DNA of 64,000 nucleotides from Actinoplanes sichuanensis (GTDB lineage: Bacteria; Actinomycetota; Actinomycetes; Mycobacteriales; Micromonosporaceae): contig NZ_AP028461.1 of NCBI RefSeq assembly GCF_033097365.1, forward strand, positions 5,890,001-5,954,000, given 5' to 3'. A model generated the notes under the pieces. It did not search any database, had not been told where the DNA came from, and saw nothing but the letters and a program-made list of their open reading frames with translations. Made by a program: the position numbers and the translations under genes. Below are positions 52,101-60,288 of this stretch, piece after piece. Positions within the stretch are counted from its first letter, which is position 1; each line of letters begins with the position of its first letter.

Positions 52101-53093
52101 ATGGCTGTCACGTTCACCGGAGACGATCGGTTTCCCGCAGTTCTCTCCATCGCTCGGGCTGCTGCCCGGGACGAGCTCGGCACCGTGCATCTGCTGGCTG
52201 GGATGGCCGGCGCGGCACCTGAGGTCGCGGCGGTGCTCGATGCTTTCGACATCACTCCGGCTGTGCTGCGCGCGGTGCTGCGGGAACGTGTGATCGGTGA
52301 TGGGCCGGCGCCGCCGGTTGCGGCGGTCGTTCGGGGGCACGCGACGCTTCCGCTCACCGCGGGGGTGCGGGCGGCTCTGGTGCGGTGCGCCGCCTACCAT
52401 TCGGGCACCCGGACTTCGCAGCAGCTGCTGGCCACCATCCTGGACGATCCGGGCACCGGTGCGGTGACCCTGCTGCGTTTCTGCGGCGCGGATGTCGAAG
52501 CCGTTCGGCGGGCGCTGCGGACCGGGCAACCTCCGGCTCGTGCGGAGCGGCTGCCCGCGCGGCTCTGGGCGGTCCGGGACAAGCTGATCGGCCGGCAGCA
52601 GTATCGCGGGCGTGGCCTGCGTGACTTCCTGATGTCGGTGGTCACGCGGTCGAGCGTCAACCATGCGGCGGCCCCGGTCCTGTGGGCGTCGTTGGAGGCC
52701 GACGACATGGCGAAGCGTCAGGGCCGACCGACCCGCACCGACGACGTGCTGCTCGCGATGGTGACGACGTTCGAGGTGGCCGAGGCCTACCCGCATCTGG
52801 CCGGTAGCGCCGCCGATCAGTACGACGGTATCCGCACGCTGCTCGCCGACCTGGATCGCGACGAGTTGGCCGCCGCAGTCGCCGCCGCCTCCGGCGACGA
52901 CGAGGTGCCGCTCCACCGCCTGCTCAAGTCGGAGCCGGACACGACCGCCCTGTTGCGTGCGCTCACCGCCCACCCGGGCACGAGGGCGAGCCGGGTGCTC
53001 CAGTCGCTCGGCCCGGGCGGGTGTCGGGGAACGGGTGCCGCGGGGCATCCGCTGCTCCCGGTACGCCAGCCGGCCACCGCCGGAGCCGAATGA
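52101..53093 (+). CDS. Clp N-terminal (Clp-N) repeat-like protein without ATPase
   Basis: A 330-residue cytosolic, mostly helical protein with Clp-N-type motifs: AARDELGTVHLLAGMAGAAPEVAAVLDAFDITPAVLRAVL, GVRAALVRCAAYHSGTRTSQQLLATILDDPGTGAVTLLRFCG and later RTDDVLLAMVTTFEVAEAYPHL. In ClpC/ClpA such modules bind substrates and adaptors; here there is no Walker motif, so it may be an adaptor or arginine-phosphate-type reader (inference). The family call rests on the H-L-L and L-L-A-x-L pattern and should be confirmed. ATG 52101 by leaderless signal. Confidence 0.62.
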   Translation: MAVTFTGDDRFPAVLSIARAAARDELGTVHLLAGMAGAAPEVAAVLDAFDITPAVLRAVLRERVIGDGPAPPVAAVVRGHATLPLTAGVRAALVRCAAYHSGTRTSQQLLATILDDPGTGAVTLLRFCGADVEAVRRALRTGQPPARAERLPARLWAVRDKLIGRQQYRGRGLRDFLMSVVTRSSVNHAAAPVLWASLEADDMAKRQGRPTRTDDVLLAMVTTFEVAEAYPHLAGSAADQYDGIRTLLADLDRDELAAAVAAASGDDEVPLHRLLKSEPDTTALLRALTAHPGTRASRVLQSLGPGGCRGTGAAGHPLLPVRQPATAGAE

Positions 53094-53186
53094 CTGCCGA
53101 CAACCCGGCTACCGGGACGGCACAGGTTGCCCGATGCCGGCCGACACCGTGGCGCAGATGCGCGACGACGGGGTGGAGCAGGCACT

Positions 53187-53252
53187 CGGGTTCGCGACGA
53201 AGTGCATACGGGCGACCCGACCGGGTTCGCGACGAGTGCATACGGGCGGCCC
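53187..53252. repeat. Imperfect direct repeat, ~31 nt
   Basis: CGGGTTCGCGACGAAGTGCA... (53187-53218) recurs at 53222-53252 with one missing A and one A/G change. It lies in the gene-free stretch between the Clp-N-like gene and the terminator. Confidence 0.8.
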
Positions 53253-53274
53253 GGCGCAGGGGGCCGGGCCGCCC
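53244..53274. terminator. Strong bidirectional terminator
   Basis: GGGCGGCCCGGC and GCCGGGCCGCCC form a perfect 12-bp stem with a 7-nt loop between convergent genes (Clp-N-like and SEC-C). Confidence 0.8.
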
Positions 53275-53282
53275 CGGGTCAG

Positions 53283-54266
53283 TCAGCTTCGGGAGCGCGG
53301 CAGGCAGCACTTCTTGTACTTGAGGGTGGATCCGCACCAGCAGGCGCCGTTGCGCTCCGGCGGCCACGGCAACCGCGCGGTGCCGGTGGACAGCTTGCGG
53401 GCGTACGCCGCACGGTTGTCGGCCGACGCCGGGTCCCCACCCACTCCGGCCTGCGCGGTCAACGCGTCCACAGAGCCCGGCAGCACGGCCAGGTCGGTGC
53501 CACCCGCGGCGGCCTGGCGGACCAGTTCGTGTTCGAGGCGGGAGCGGTGCTCGGCCCACGTCGTGCCGTAGGCGTCGGTCTGCTTGACCAGGCGGTTGAA
53601 CTCCGCCTCGGGCCAGAACACCAGGTCGGTGGCCGGGGCCGCCGCGACCGGGGCGGCGTTCGCCAGCCGGGTCTCCAGACGCTCGGCCAGGTTGTCGTGG
53701 GTGTCGTGCTGACGGCCCAGCGCGTGCCGCAACCGGTGCCGCTGCTGGAGCAGGAAGAACAGCACCCCGGCGTCGTCGGCGTCGGACGGCTCGGCGGCGC
53801 CGCGCTCGGCCAGCACCTGATCGACGGCCTCGGTCAGCCACTTCTCGGCCTCGACGGCGCGGCCGCCGACGGCCAGCGCCGCGGTGATGTAGGCGGGTGC
53901 GTCCGGGTACTGGGTGAGCAGCGGGCGCAGTGGCTCCACCTCGGCGAACGCCTCGTCGCCGCGGCCGGTCCGGAACAGGATCCGCGAACGCAGCGCCCGC
54001 GCCGAGGCGACCGGGCTGTCGTCACGCTTTCCGTACGCTTCGAGCGCGCCCTCCACGTACCGAAGGGCGGCATCGAGTTTTGATCGGCTCTCGGCGATCT
54101 CCGCGGCGAGCGCCAGCGCGAGGCCGGCGTCCTGCGGGTCGGCGAGGCGTCCGTCGCCGGCGGCCTTGGCCAGATCGGCGGCGACTCCGAGCGGGTCGGC
54201 GGCACCGAGAGCGGACTGCCGGACCTCGTTGAGGTCGGCGCTGGTCAGATCTGCTTTCAAAGACAC
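53283..54266 (-). CDS. SEC-C motif protein with TPR-like helical body
   Basis: A 327-residue cytosolic protein. Residues ~1-220 are Ala/Leu-rich helices in a TPR-like rhythm (AADLAKAAGDGRLADPQDAGLALALAAEIAES; LRYVEGALEAYGKRDD). The C-terminus is a SEC-C zinc motif: RNGACWCGSTLKYKKCC with the C-x-C...CC ligands, as on SecA, where it contacts SecB and ribosomes. Function is unknown; a zinc-dependent binding role is inferred. GTG 54266 has a leaderless -10 box. Confidence 0.85.
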   Translation of the reverse strand: MSLKADLTSADLNEVRQSALGAADPLGVAADLAKAAGDGRLADPQDAGLALALAAEIAESRSKLDAALRYVEGALEAYGKRDDSPVASARALRSRILFRTGRGDEAFAEVEPLRPLLTQYPDAPAYITAALAVGGRAVEAEKWLTEAVDQVLAERGAAEPSDADDAGVLFFLLQQRHRLRHALGRQHDTHDNLAERLETRLANAAPVAAAPATDLVFWPEAEFNRLVKQTDAYGTTWAEHRSRLEHELVRQAAAGGTDLAVLPGSVDALTAQAGVGGDPASADNRAAYARKLSTGTARLPWPPERNGACWCGSTLKYKKCCLPRSRS

Positions 54267-54272
54267 GCCGCC

Positions 54273-54278
54273 ACGCTA
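54273..54278 (-). promoter_or_regulatory. -10 box, probable leaderless start of SEC-C gene
   Basis: TAGCGT on the minus strand lies 6 nt before GTG 54266. Confidence 0.5.
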
Positions 54279-54449
54279 CTGCGGGCCGCCCCGCAACGCT
54301 GTTGATCTGAGTCACTCGGTCCGAACATCCCACCAGACGTGACATGGACCACATAGTGCACCGTTTACGACGATGTGGCGGATTGATGTTGATCTCCGTA
54401 CCGCCGCCTTGAGGTTAAGGTGTGCCGTTCGAAAACGGGGAGGACCGAA

Positions 54450-54776
54450 ATGAATCTGCTTTTCACGATTGCCAAGAACCGCTGGGCCGCGCTGATCATC
54501 GGCCTGGCGCTGATTCCGCTGGGGCTGGTCAACGCCAATTCCACCGAGAAGGTCACCTGCGGTGACCAGGTGATGCAGCAGGGCGACATCTGCGAGACGA
54601 CCCGACGGGGTACGACCACCGAGCGCTCCTTCGACGAGCAGAAGGAGCACGGCGTCACCGGCGGTTACATCCTCGCCGGGGTCGGCGGGGTGCTGGTGCT
54701 CGTCGGCGTGACCCAGTTCGTGGTCCGCGCTCGGCGTCGGGCCAAGGCCGCCGACGCCACGCCGGCCGCCGTCTGA
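54450..54776 (+). CDS. Small two-helix membrane protein
   Basis: A 108-residue protein not tied to a named family: transmembrane helices at ~8-27 (NRWAALIIGLALIPLGLV) and ~68-88 (YILAGVGGVLVLVGVTQFVV) joined by a ~40-residue loop, probably external, with two Cys (TCGDQVMQQGDICE) able to form a disulfide, and a basic tail (RARRRAK). GGGAGGA precedes ATG 54450 by 5-6 nt. The upstream DNA (54360-54440) is less GC-rich and likely contains its promoter. Confidence 0.75.
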   Translation: MNLLFTIAKNRWAALIIGLALIPLGLVNANSTEKVTCGDQVMQQGDICETTRRGTTTERSFDEQKEHGVTGGYILAGVGGVLVLVGVTQFVVRARRRAKAADATPAAV

Positions 54777-54827
54777 CGTCTCGCCCCGACTCCGGGTGGG
54801 TGGCGGCATCCACCCGGAGCACGTGAC

Positions 54828-54833
54828 TACTCT
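54828..54833 (+). promoter_or_regulatory. -10 box, probable leaderless start of HIT-like gene
   Basis: TACTCT ends 6 nt before ATG 54840. Confidence 0.5.
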
Positions 54834-54839
54834 GCCGCC

Positions 54840-55451
54840 ATGGCAATGACTCCGGACGAGTTCTACCAGCACGCCCTCGCCGCCACCGACGACGAGGACC
54901 GACTTCCGCTGTCGCGCATGACCGGCTGGGAGATCAGCCCGTTCGAACAGGACGGTCTGCGTGTCACCCCGCTGCGGCCACCGGTGATGCCGGAGGCGCC
55001 GCGGCACGGCGAGGATCCGGCCGAGTGCGGCATGTGCCGGAAACGGGACACGGGTTTCTGGTTCAACGAGCGGTGGCGGCTGGACCGGGTCGCCGGTGCC
55101 GCGGTGCCACTGATCCTGATGCTCTACCCGCGCGACCACTACGACCTGGCCGATCTGCCCGACGAGATGGCGGCCGAGATGGGTCTGCTGGGCACCCGCA
55201 TCGTGCGGCACATGCAGGCTCTGCCGCACATCGGGCGCGCCCACATGTATCGCTTCGGCGACGGAGCCGTACACCTGCATCTGTGGTTCTTCGCCCGGCC
55301 GGAAGGGCAGGCGCAGTTCTTCGGGTCGTGGCTGCCGGTCTGGGACGATCTGCTGCCGGAGTATCCGGCGGACCTGGCCGACGCCGATGCCGCCCTGGTC
55401 GCCGACGCGCTCGTCGCGTCTTCCGGCGGATCGCGTACGCCGGAGGCCTGA
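54840..55451 (+). CDS. HIT-like protein with CxxC zinc site
   Basis: A 203-residue cytosolic protein. CGMCRKRDTG supplies a C-x-x-C metal pair, LILMLYPRDHYDLADLPDE is the usual HIT substrate-side strand (P-x-x-H-x-x), and VHLHLWFFARP gives the histidine-triad position as H-L-H-L-W, i.e. the third His is Trp. HIT proteins hydrolyse or transfer nucleotides on the first-two-His scaffold, so activity may be reduced or altered. The stop codon abuts the convergent TetR gene. Confidence 0.72.
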   Translation: MAMTPDEFYQHALAATDDEDRLPLSRMTGWEISPFEQDGLRVTPLRPPVMPEAPRHGEDPAECGMCRKRDTGFWFNERWRLDRVAGAAVPLILMLYPRDHYDLADLPDEMAAEMGLLGTRIVRHMQALPHIGRAHMYRFGDGAVHLHLWFFARPEGQAQFFGSWLPVWDDLLPEYPADLADADAALVADALVASSGGSRTPEA

Positions 55452-56105
55452 TCACTCGCCGAGCAGGCCGACGAGGACACGCGAGATCGTGTCCTCGAAT
55501 CGCGGTGCCGGCACGAGACTCCCACCCGTCAGTGCCGCTGTCAGGTGGGAGTGTCGGCCCGCCGCGATCACGTGTTCCAGGTATGCGCCCTGCCTGGCGG
55601 CCGACCCCGCGTTGAGCTCGGTCAGGGCGAGGGCGGCGGTGAGCGTGTTCATCACCGCGAACGCCTCCAGCTTGCGGCCCGCGTCGGCCGGGTGCACGGC
55701 GAGGATCGCGAGGACGTGTTCCAGCAGGTCGGTGCCGTGCGGTCCGAGAGCGGACCGGGTGAGCACCAGCTCCGGCAGCCAGCCGTGCCGCAACATCAGC
55801 TCGCGCCCCTGTCGGCACACCTCCAGCAGGCTCGGCAGCCAGGGACCGCCCGGCTCGGGAAGCCGATAGCCGGCCACCACCTCGTCGGTCATCAGGTCGA
55901 GCAGATCGTCGCGGCTGTCGACGTAGCGGTAGAGCGATGCCGCGCCGGTGCCGAGCTCGGCGGCGACGCGGCGCATCGAGACCGCGGGCAGGCCCTCCCG
56001 GTCGGCCAGGGTGATCGCCGCCGCGGTCACCTCGGCTCGGGACCGCTCGGCTGGACGCCCCACCCCGGTACGCCGTTCCCGCAGCCACACCGGCACCGCG
56101 TCCAT
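55452..56105 (-). CDS. TetR-family regulator
   Basis: A 217-residue repressor-type regulator: helix-turn-helix at ~20-65 (AEVTAAAITLADREGLPAVSMRRVAAELGTGAASLYRYVDSRDDLLDLM) and a helical ligand domain whose layout (WLPELVLTRSALGPHGTDLLEHVLAIL, AFAVMNTLTAALALTEL) is of the TetR_C type. GAGAGGGG precedes the ATG. Target is unknown; no divergent gene is close enough to be an obvious partner. Confidence 0.92.
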   Translation of the reverse strand: MDAVPVWLRERRTGVGRPAERSRAEVTAAAITLADREGLPAVSMRRVAAELGTGAASLYRYVDSRDDLLDLMTDEVVAGYRLPEPGGPWLPSLLEVCRQGRELMLRHGWLPELVLTRSALGPHGTDLLEHVLAILAVHPADAGRKLEAFAVMNTLTAALALTELNAGSAARQGAYLEHVIAAGRHSHLTAALTGGSLVPAPRFEDTISRVLVGLLGE

Positions 56106-56258
56106 GCCACCCCTCTCGATCGCGCACCAGCCTACCGCGGCGTTCGCGAACAGCGTTCCTGAACCGGCGGATCCACCGGCCTGACGAGGAGACGGATCGC
56201 GGTCCGGCTCGGCAACCGCCCGGTCGGCGGCGGATCCGGATGCCGGCTCAGTGGGCGG

Positions 56259-57248
56259 TCAGTCCCAGGCTCGGCCGATGTGGGCCAGGCGTTCGGCGTA
56301 CTCGATCCGGGTCTGCCATCCGGTGGGCCAGGCCTCCAGGCCGAGGGCCGCACCGGCGAAGGCGCCCGCCAGACACGCGATCGAGTCGGAGTCGCCGGAC
56401 GTGGCCGCAGCGCGGCCGAGGACGGCGACCGGCTCGTCCGGGGATATCAGGTAGCAGTAGAGCGCGGTGGCCAGCGCCTCCTCAGCGACCCACCCGGCTC
56501 CGGTCGCCCGGCACGGATCGCCCTCGTGCCGCCCGGACTCGAGTGCCCGGCAGACCCGGTCAAGGGCGTCGGCACACTCGTCCCAGCCATGCGCGATGAA
56601 CGTCTCCGGCCTGGAGACACCCGGTTGCCGCCAGAGTTCGCCGAGCCACTCGCCGCGGTAGTTGACGCGCTGTTCGGCACAGCGCTGACGGAGGGCGGGG
56701 ACGACGTCGGCCGGCGGAAGGCCGTTCCGCAGGAAATGGACGGCGTACGCGGTGAGCTCGCTCGCCGCCAGCCCGGTGGGATGGCCATGGGTCAACGCCG
56801 CCTGGAACTGCGCCACACCGGCCCGCTGGTCCTCGGTCAATCCCGGCACCAGGCCCACCGGAGTGACCCGCATGTTCGCCCCACATCCCTTGGAGCCGGT
56901 CTGTGTGGCCTCCGACCACGGCAACCCGGCGGCCAGGCCGACACAGGCGTGCAGACAGCTCATTCCGGGGGAACGGGTGTTGTCGGGACTCTTGAGCCAC
57001 TCGACGAATCGACGGGTCAGCACCGGCTCCAGCGCTTCCGGGGAGAACGTCTGCACCTCCAGCAGCGCCTCACCCACCGCCAGCGCCATCTGCGTGTCGT
57101 CGGTGACGCGGGCCGGAACGCCGGTCAGCTCTTGCGGCCCCGCCACACCGTAGGTGGCCACGATCGAGCCGTAGTCGAGAAACTCGGTCGGCCGACCCAG
57201 ACAGTCCCCGTAAGCCGATCCGAACAAGGACCCCGACGCGGCACGCAT
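56259..57248 (-). CDS. ADP-ribosylglycohydrolase family protein
   Basis: A 329-residue enzyme of the DraG/ARH type that removes ADP-ribose from modified targets. Metal-site motifs are intact: GSAYGDCLGRPTE and TDDTQMALAV near the front, SGDSDSIACLAGAFAGA near the end, with the Asp/Thr ligands for two Mg2+. ATG 57248 is chosen; the frame continues to 57470 but only by overlapping the divergent promoter, and TAGGGT sits 5 nt before 57248. No ADP-ribosyltransferase gene is nearby. Confidence 0.9.
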   Translation of the reverse strand: MRAASGSLFGSAYGDCLGRPTEFLDYGSIVATYGVAGPQELTGVPARVTDDTQMALAVGEALLEVQTFSPEALEPVLTRRFVEWLKSPDNTRSPGMSCLHACVGLAAGLPWSEATQTGSKGCGANMRVTPVGLVPGLTEDQRAGVAQFQAALTHGHPTGLAASELTAYAVHFLRNGLPPADVVPALRQRCAEQRVNYRGEWLGELWRQPGVSRPETFIAHGWDECADALDRVCRALESGRHEGDPCRATGAGWVAEEALATALYCYLISPDEPVAVLGRAAATSGDSDSIACLAGAFAGAALGLEAWPTGWQTRIEYAERLAHIGRAWD

Positions 57249-57253
57249 GCCCC

Positions 57254-57259
57254 ACCCTA
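57254..57259 (-). promoter_or_regulatory. -10 box, probable leaderless start of ADP-ribosylglycohydrolase gene
   Basis: TAGGGT on the minus strand lies 5 nt before ATG 57248. Confidence 0.4.
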
Positions 57260-57393
57260 AACTCCACCGTCCGTCGTGGAGAGTCGGCTGCACTCCGCCA
57301 CCTGGCCGCCGCGATATGACCCACCAGGGATGAGAGAAGTTCGTCAACGCGAGGAGATGATCGTAAAAATAGAAAAATGTTGATGTTTTGGCT

Positions 57394-57442
57394 TCGACTC
57401 CCCTGGCTCCCACCCCCCTGGAGCTTCGCCCCTGGGAGTCGA
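57394..57442. repeat. 9-bp inverted repeat in the leader of the metalloprotease gene
   Basis: TCGACTCCC (57394-57402) and GGGAGTCGA (57434-57442) enclose 31 nt, just upstream of GTG 57466 and next to an AT-rich stretch (57358-57392) that probably holds the promoter. Confidence 0.5.
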
Positions 57443-57465
57443 TGGCCGAGAAGGGAAACCACGTG

Positions 57466-58557
57466 CGCATCTCTCGACGTCAGCTCTGGGCAGCGTGTCT
57501 CGCTGTCGGGATCGCGATCCCGACAGGCGCCGCCGCCGGGGCGAGCGCAGTGGCAGCCGCCGCCGGGGCCGCCGGCCTCACCACGACCGTCCAGATCGGC
57601 CAGGTGACCGACAGCGCCCTCACCGTGCGTGTCACGGTGCGCAACACGTCATCGTCGGCGGTCGACGTTCTCACCCGAGACCTGCCGCAAGCACACGCGT
57701 CCAAAGCAGTCCTGGCCGTGACCCGAGACGGCGTACCGGTGCCCTATCGCGGCAGACTGGCGAAGCTCGCGGCGCCGACCGCCGCCGACTACACACACAT
57801 TCCCGCCGGTGGCGCCTACGCCGCAACCGTGGACCTGGCGGGCGACTATGACCTGTCGCGGCCGGGGACCTTCACCGTCGCTCTGGCCTCGACCCAGGTA
57901 CGGACGCTGACCGGGGCGACCGCGGCCCGCCCGGCCGCGCTCCGGGTCGACACCGGTCGCGCCACCGTGCGCACCAGCGCCGCCATCCGCGGCGCCGGCA
58001 AGGCCTCCAGCCTCGCACCGACAACCACTGCGCAGGTGAAACTCGCCGCCGCCGCGGTCAGCATCACCTTCCGCGGCTGCACGACGAGTGAGCAGACCGC
58101 GCTGAAGACGGCCGTCACCAACGCCGCGACGTACTCGCAGAAGTCCCAGGCCTGGCTCGCCGCGAACCCGTCCGGCGGAGGCGCCTACACCACCTGGTTC
58201 GGCACCTACAGCTCGTCGCGGTTCACGCGCGTGACCTCGACGTACAGCAAAATCACCAGCGAGCTGACCAGCAAGGCCCTGACGCTCGACTGCACCAGCA
58301 ACGAGGACTACTACGCCTACGTCTACCCGAACGAGCCCTACGTCATCTACCTCTGCAACGCGTTCTGGACAGCGCCGGCCACGGGTACCGACTCGAAGGC
58401 CGGAACACTGATCCACGAGTCGAGCCACTTCACCGTCAACGGCGGCACCGACGACCACGCATACGGCCAGACGGCGGCGAGGCAACTCGCCGCGTCGAGC
58501 CCGAGCAACGCCGTCGACAACGCCGACAACTACGAGTACTTCGCCGAAAGCCGCTGA
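57466..58557 (+). CDS. Secreted M35-like (aspzincin) metalloendopeptidase
   Basis: A 363-residue exported protease. Signal segment to ~residue 35, an N-terminal Ig-like/propeptide region (~40-195; LTTTVQIGQVTDSALTVRVTVRNTSSSAVDVL) and a catalytic domain with the aspzincin signature HESSHF (HExxH) followed by GGTDDHAYG, where the second Asp is the third zinc ligand. Such enzymes (deuterolysin, peptidyl-Lys peptidase) cut extracellular proteins and are usually made as zymogens. GTG 57466 has GAAGGGAAA before it; ATG 57442 is the alternative. Confidence 0.88.
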   Translation, partial: RISRRQLWAACLAVGIAIPTGAAAGASAVAAAAGAAGLTTTVQIGQVTDSALTVRVTVRNTSSSAVDVLTRDLPQAHASKAVLAVTRDGVPVPYRGRLAKLAAPTAADYTHIPAGGAYAATVDLAGDYDLSRPGTFTVALASTQVRTLTGATAARPAALRVDTGRATVRTSAAIRGAGKASSLAPTTTAQVKLAAAAVSITFRGCTTSEQTALKTAVTNAATYSQKSQAWLAANPSGGGAYTTWFGTYSSSRFTRVTSTYSKITSELTSKALTLDCTSNEDYYAYVYPNEPYVIYLCNAFWTAPATGTDSKAGTLIHESSHFTVNGGTDDHAYGQTAARQLAASSPSNAVDNADNYEYFAESR

Positions 58558-58594
58558 CCCACGACCACCGCTCCCTGACCGGCAGCCGGAAGCC

Positions 58595-58600
58595 TAGGGT
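58595..58600 (+). promoter_or_regulatory. -10 box, probable leaderless start of TPR gene
   Basis: TAGGGT ends 7 nt before ATG 58608, which selects this over the in-frame start 9 nt upstream. Confidence 0.5.
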
Positions 58601-58607
58601 GACCGCC

Positions 58608-59519
58608 ATGAGCGAGGTCTCTCAAGATCCATACGACCGGGCCGCATCGCTCGCCGATTGCGGACGGGTGGACGAGGCTGTCGCGCTGTGGCGGGCGTTG
58701 GCCGACGACGATGACTGGGAGGACCAGGAACGGCTGGCTGAGCGCCTGTCCCAGTGGGGACGAGCCGATGAGGCTCATGCGGTGTGGCGGGTGGCCGTGG
58801 CGGCCGGCCACCCGGCACCGCAATGCGCTCTGGCCGGGATGTACGCCGCGGCGGGGCGTATCGACGACGCGATTGCCACCTGCACTTCGGCCGTTGTCGC
58901 CGATGAACCGGGGGCCTGGTCACGGCTGGCGGATCTGCTGACGGACGCCGGTCGTGTGGAAGATGCGGAGGGCGTCTACCGAGCGGCGATCGCTGCGGGC
59001 CACACCGCAGCGGGTGGTGAGTTGGGCAGACTCCTGTCCGGTCAGGGCCGTGACGAGGAGGCCGTCACCGCCTACCGGATCGCCGTCGACGCTGAGGGAG
59101 TCGCTCCGTGGCCACTCGGGGAACTGCTGGAAAGGCTGGGCCGCACGGACGAGGCCATCGAGTTCTACGCGCGGGCGGTCGCCGCCGAGCGGGGGCACCT
59201 TCGCCGCCGCCTGGCGCGTGCGCTGGAACGGGCGGGCCGCACCGACGAGGCTCTGGCCGTCGTCCGCGACGCGATCGCGAACCGCGACCACACCGCGTAC
59301 ACGGGGATGGGCCGCCTGCTGGCGAAACACGGTCGCGCCGAAGAGCTGACCGTCGAGGCGGCACGGCTCCGCGACGACGGCGACCTGTTCGCGCTGATGG
59401 CGCTGCGAAGAGGAGCACACCACGCACATGATGGACATGGCGCCGGTGTACGCCGTCCTCACCACCCGCCTAGCGCGGCCGATGACGGTGCAGCCACGCC
59501 GCCTGACCACCGTCGATGA
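58608..59519 (+). CDS. TPR-repeat protein
   Basis: A 303-residue cytosolic protein made of about seven TPR-like helical pairs (ADCGRVDEAVALWRALAD; QWGRADEAHAVWRVAVAAG; AAGRIDDAIATCTSAV; DAGRVEDAEGVYRAAIAAG; GQGRDEEAVTAYRIAVDA; RLGRTDEAIEFYARAVAAE; RAGRTDEALAVVRDAI), a scaffold for protein contacts. The last ~35 residues are His/Pro-rich and overlap the convergent SDR gene by 50 nt, so they may be poorly conserved. Confidence 0.82.
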   Translation: MSEVSQDPYDRAASLADCGRVDEAVALWRALADDDDWEDQERLAERLSQWGRADEAHAVWRVAVAAGHPAPQCALAGMYAAAGRIDDAIATCTSAVVADEPGAWSRLADLLTDAGRVEDAEGVYRAAIAAGHTAAGGELGRLLSGQGRDEEAVTAYRIAVDAEGVAPWPLGELLERLGRTDEAIEFYARAVAAERGHLRRRLARALERAGRTDEALAVVRDAIANRDHTAYTGMGRLLAKHGRAEELTVEAARLRDDGDLFALMALRRGAHHAHDGHGAGVRRPHHPPSAADDGAATPPDHRR

Positions 59520-60288
59520 GCAGATCGGTGCCGGTGACGTACAGCGAGCCGGGCCCGGTCAGGAACGCGACGGCCTCGGCGATCTCGGCCGGAGTGCCGG
59601 CACGGCCGATACCGCAGGACTGCAGCATCGCCATCATGTGGTCGCCGGAGGCCGACTCCTGCTCCGCCTTGGCCATGGCGGTGGCGATGACCCCGGGACT
59701 GAGCGAGTTGATCCGGGCTCCGCGCCGGTTGTAGGCGAGCGCGGCGGCCTGCACCCGGACCTGGTTGGCACGTTTGGCGAGGATGTAGGCGCCGACCGGG
59801 TCCCCGTCGAATCCGGTGACCACGTCCGACTCCAGGAGCCGGTCGGCCGGCTCGGTGGCGAGGGCCTGTTCGTCGGCCGGGCTGAGCTGGGCGTAGTGCC
59901 CGGCCATGCTGGCCACGCACACGACCGCGGTGCCGCTGGTCGCGACCGCCTCGAACGCGTCGATCAGATAGGCGGTCCCGGCGAGGTCGACTTCCATGAT
60001 CGTGCGTACGGTCGACGTCGCGGCCGAGACTCCGGCGGTGTGCACGACCGCGGCCACCCGGCCGGATCCCGCCGCCGTCTCCGCTAGCTTCGCCACCGAA
60101 CCCTGATCGGCGATGTCGGTGATGTGGCCGTGCGCGTCATGGCCCTCGGCCCGTAACGCCTCGACCGCCCGGTCGAGATTCTCGACGAAGGCGTCGGCGA
60201 GCAGCAGGGTGCGGCCGCTGCCGATCCGGCGGGCCACGGCCGTGCCCATGCCGCCGGCCCCGGTGACGACGACGATCTCGTTACTCAA
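59470..60288 (-). CDS. Short-chain dehydrogenase/reductase
   Basis: A 272-residue SDR. NAD(P)-binding TGAGGMGTAVARRIG at the N-terminus, acidic D after strand 2 (LLLADAF) and LHSD-like TDIADQ, and the catalytic Y-x-x-x-K in GAYILAKRAN with Ser in CVASMAG. An insert (~residues 150-180) between the catalytic Ser and Tyr is longer than usual. It is the last gene of the P450 operon and overlaps the reductase gene by 8 nt; it probably oxidises the alcohol made by the P450 or reduces its ketone (inference). Confidence 0.9.
   Translation of the reverse strand: MSNEIVVVTGAGGMGTAVARRIGSGRTLLLADAFVENLDRAVEALRAEGHDAHGHITDIADQGSVAKLAETAAGSGRVAAVVHTAGVSAATSTVRTIMEVDLAGTAYLIDAFEAVATSGTAVVCVASMAGHYAQLSPADEQALATEPADRLLESDVVTGFDGDPVGAYILAKRANQVRVQAAALAYNRRGARINSLSPGVIATAMAKAEQESASGDHMMAMLQSCGIGRAGTPAEIAEAVAFLTGPGSLYVTGTDLLIDGGQAAWLHRHRPR

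Noticed and set aside
51581..52357. Minus-strand frames opposite the repeat-rich ORF
   Set aside because: Pure repeat translation (PARPVWPG..., ARTARMARPG...) with no start signal or conserved head.
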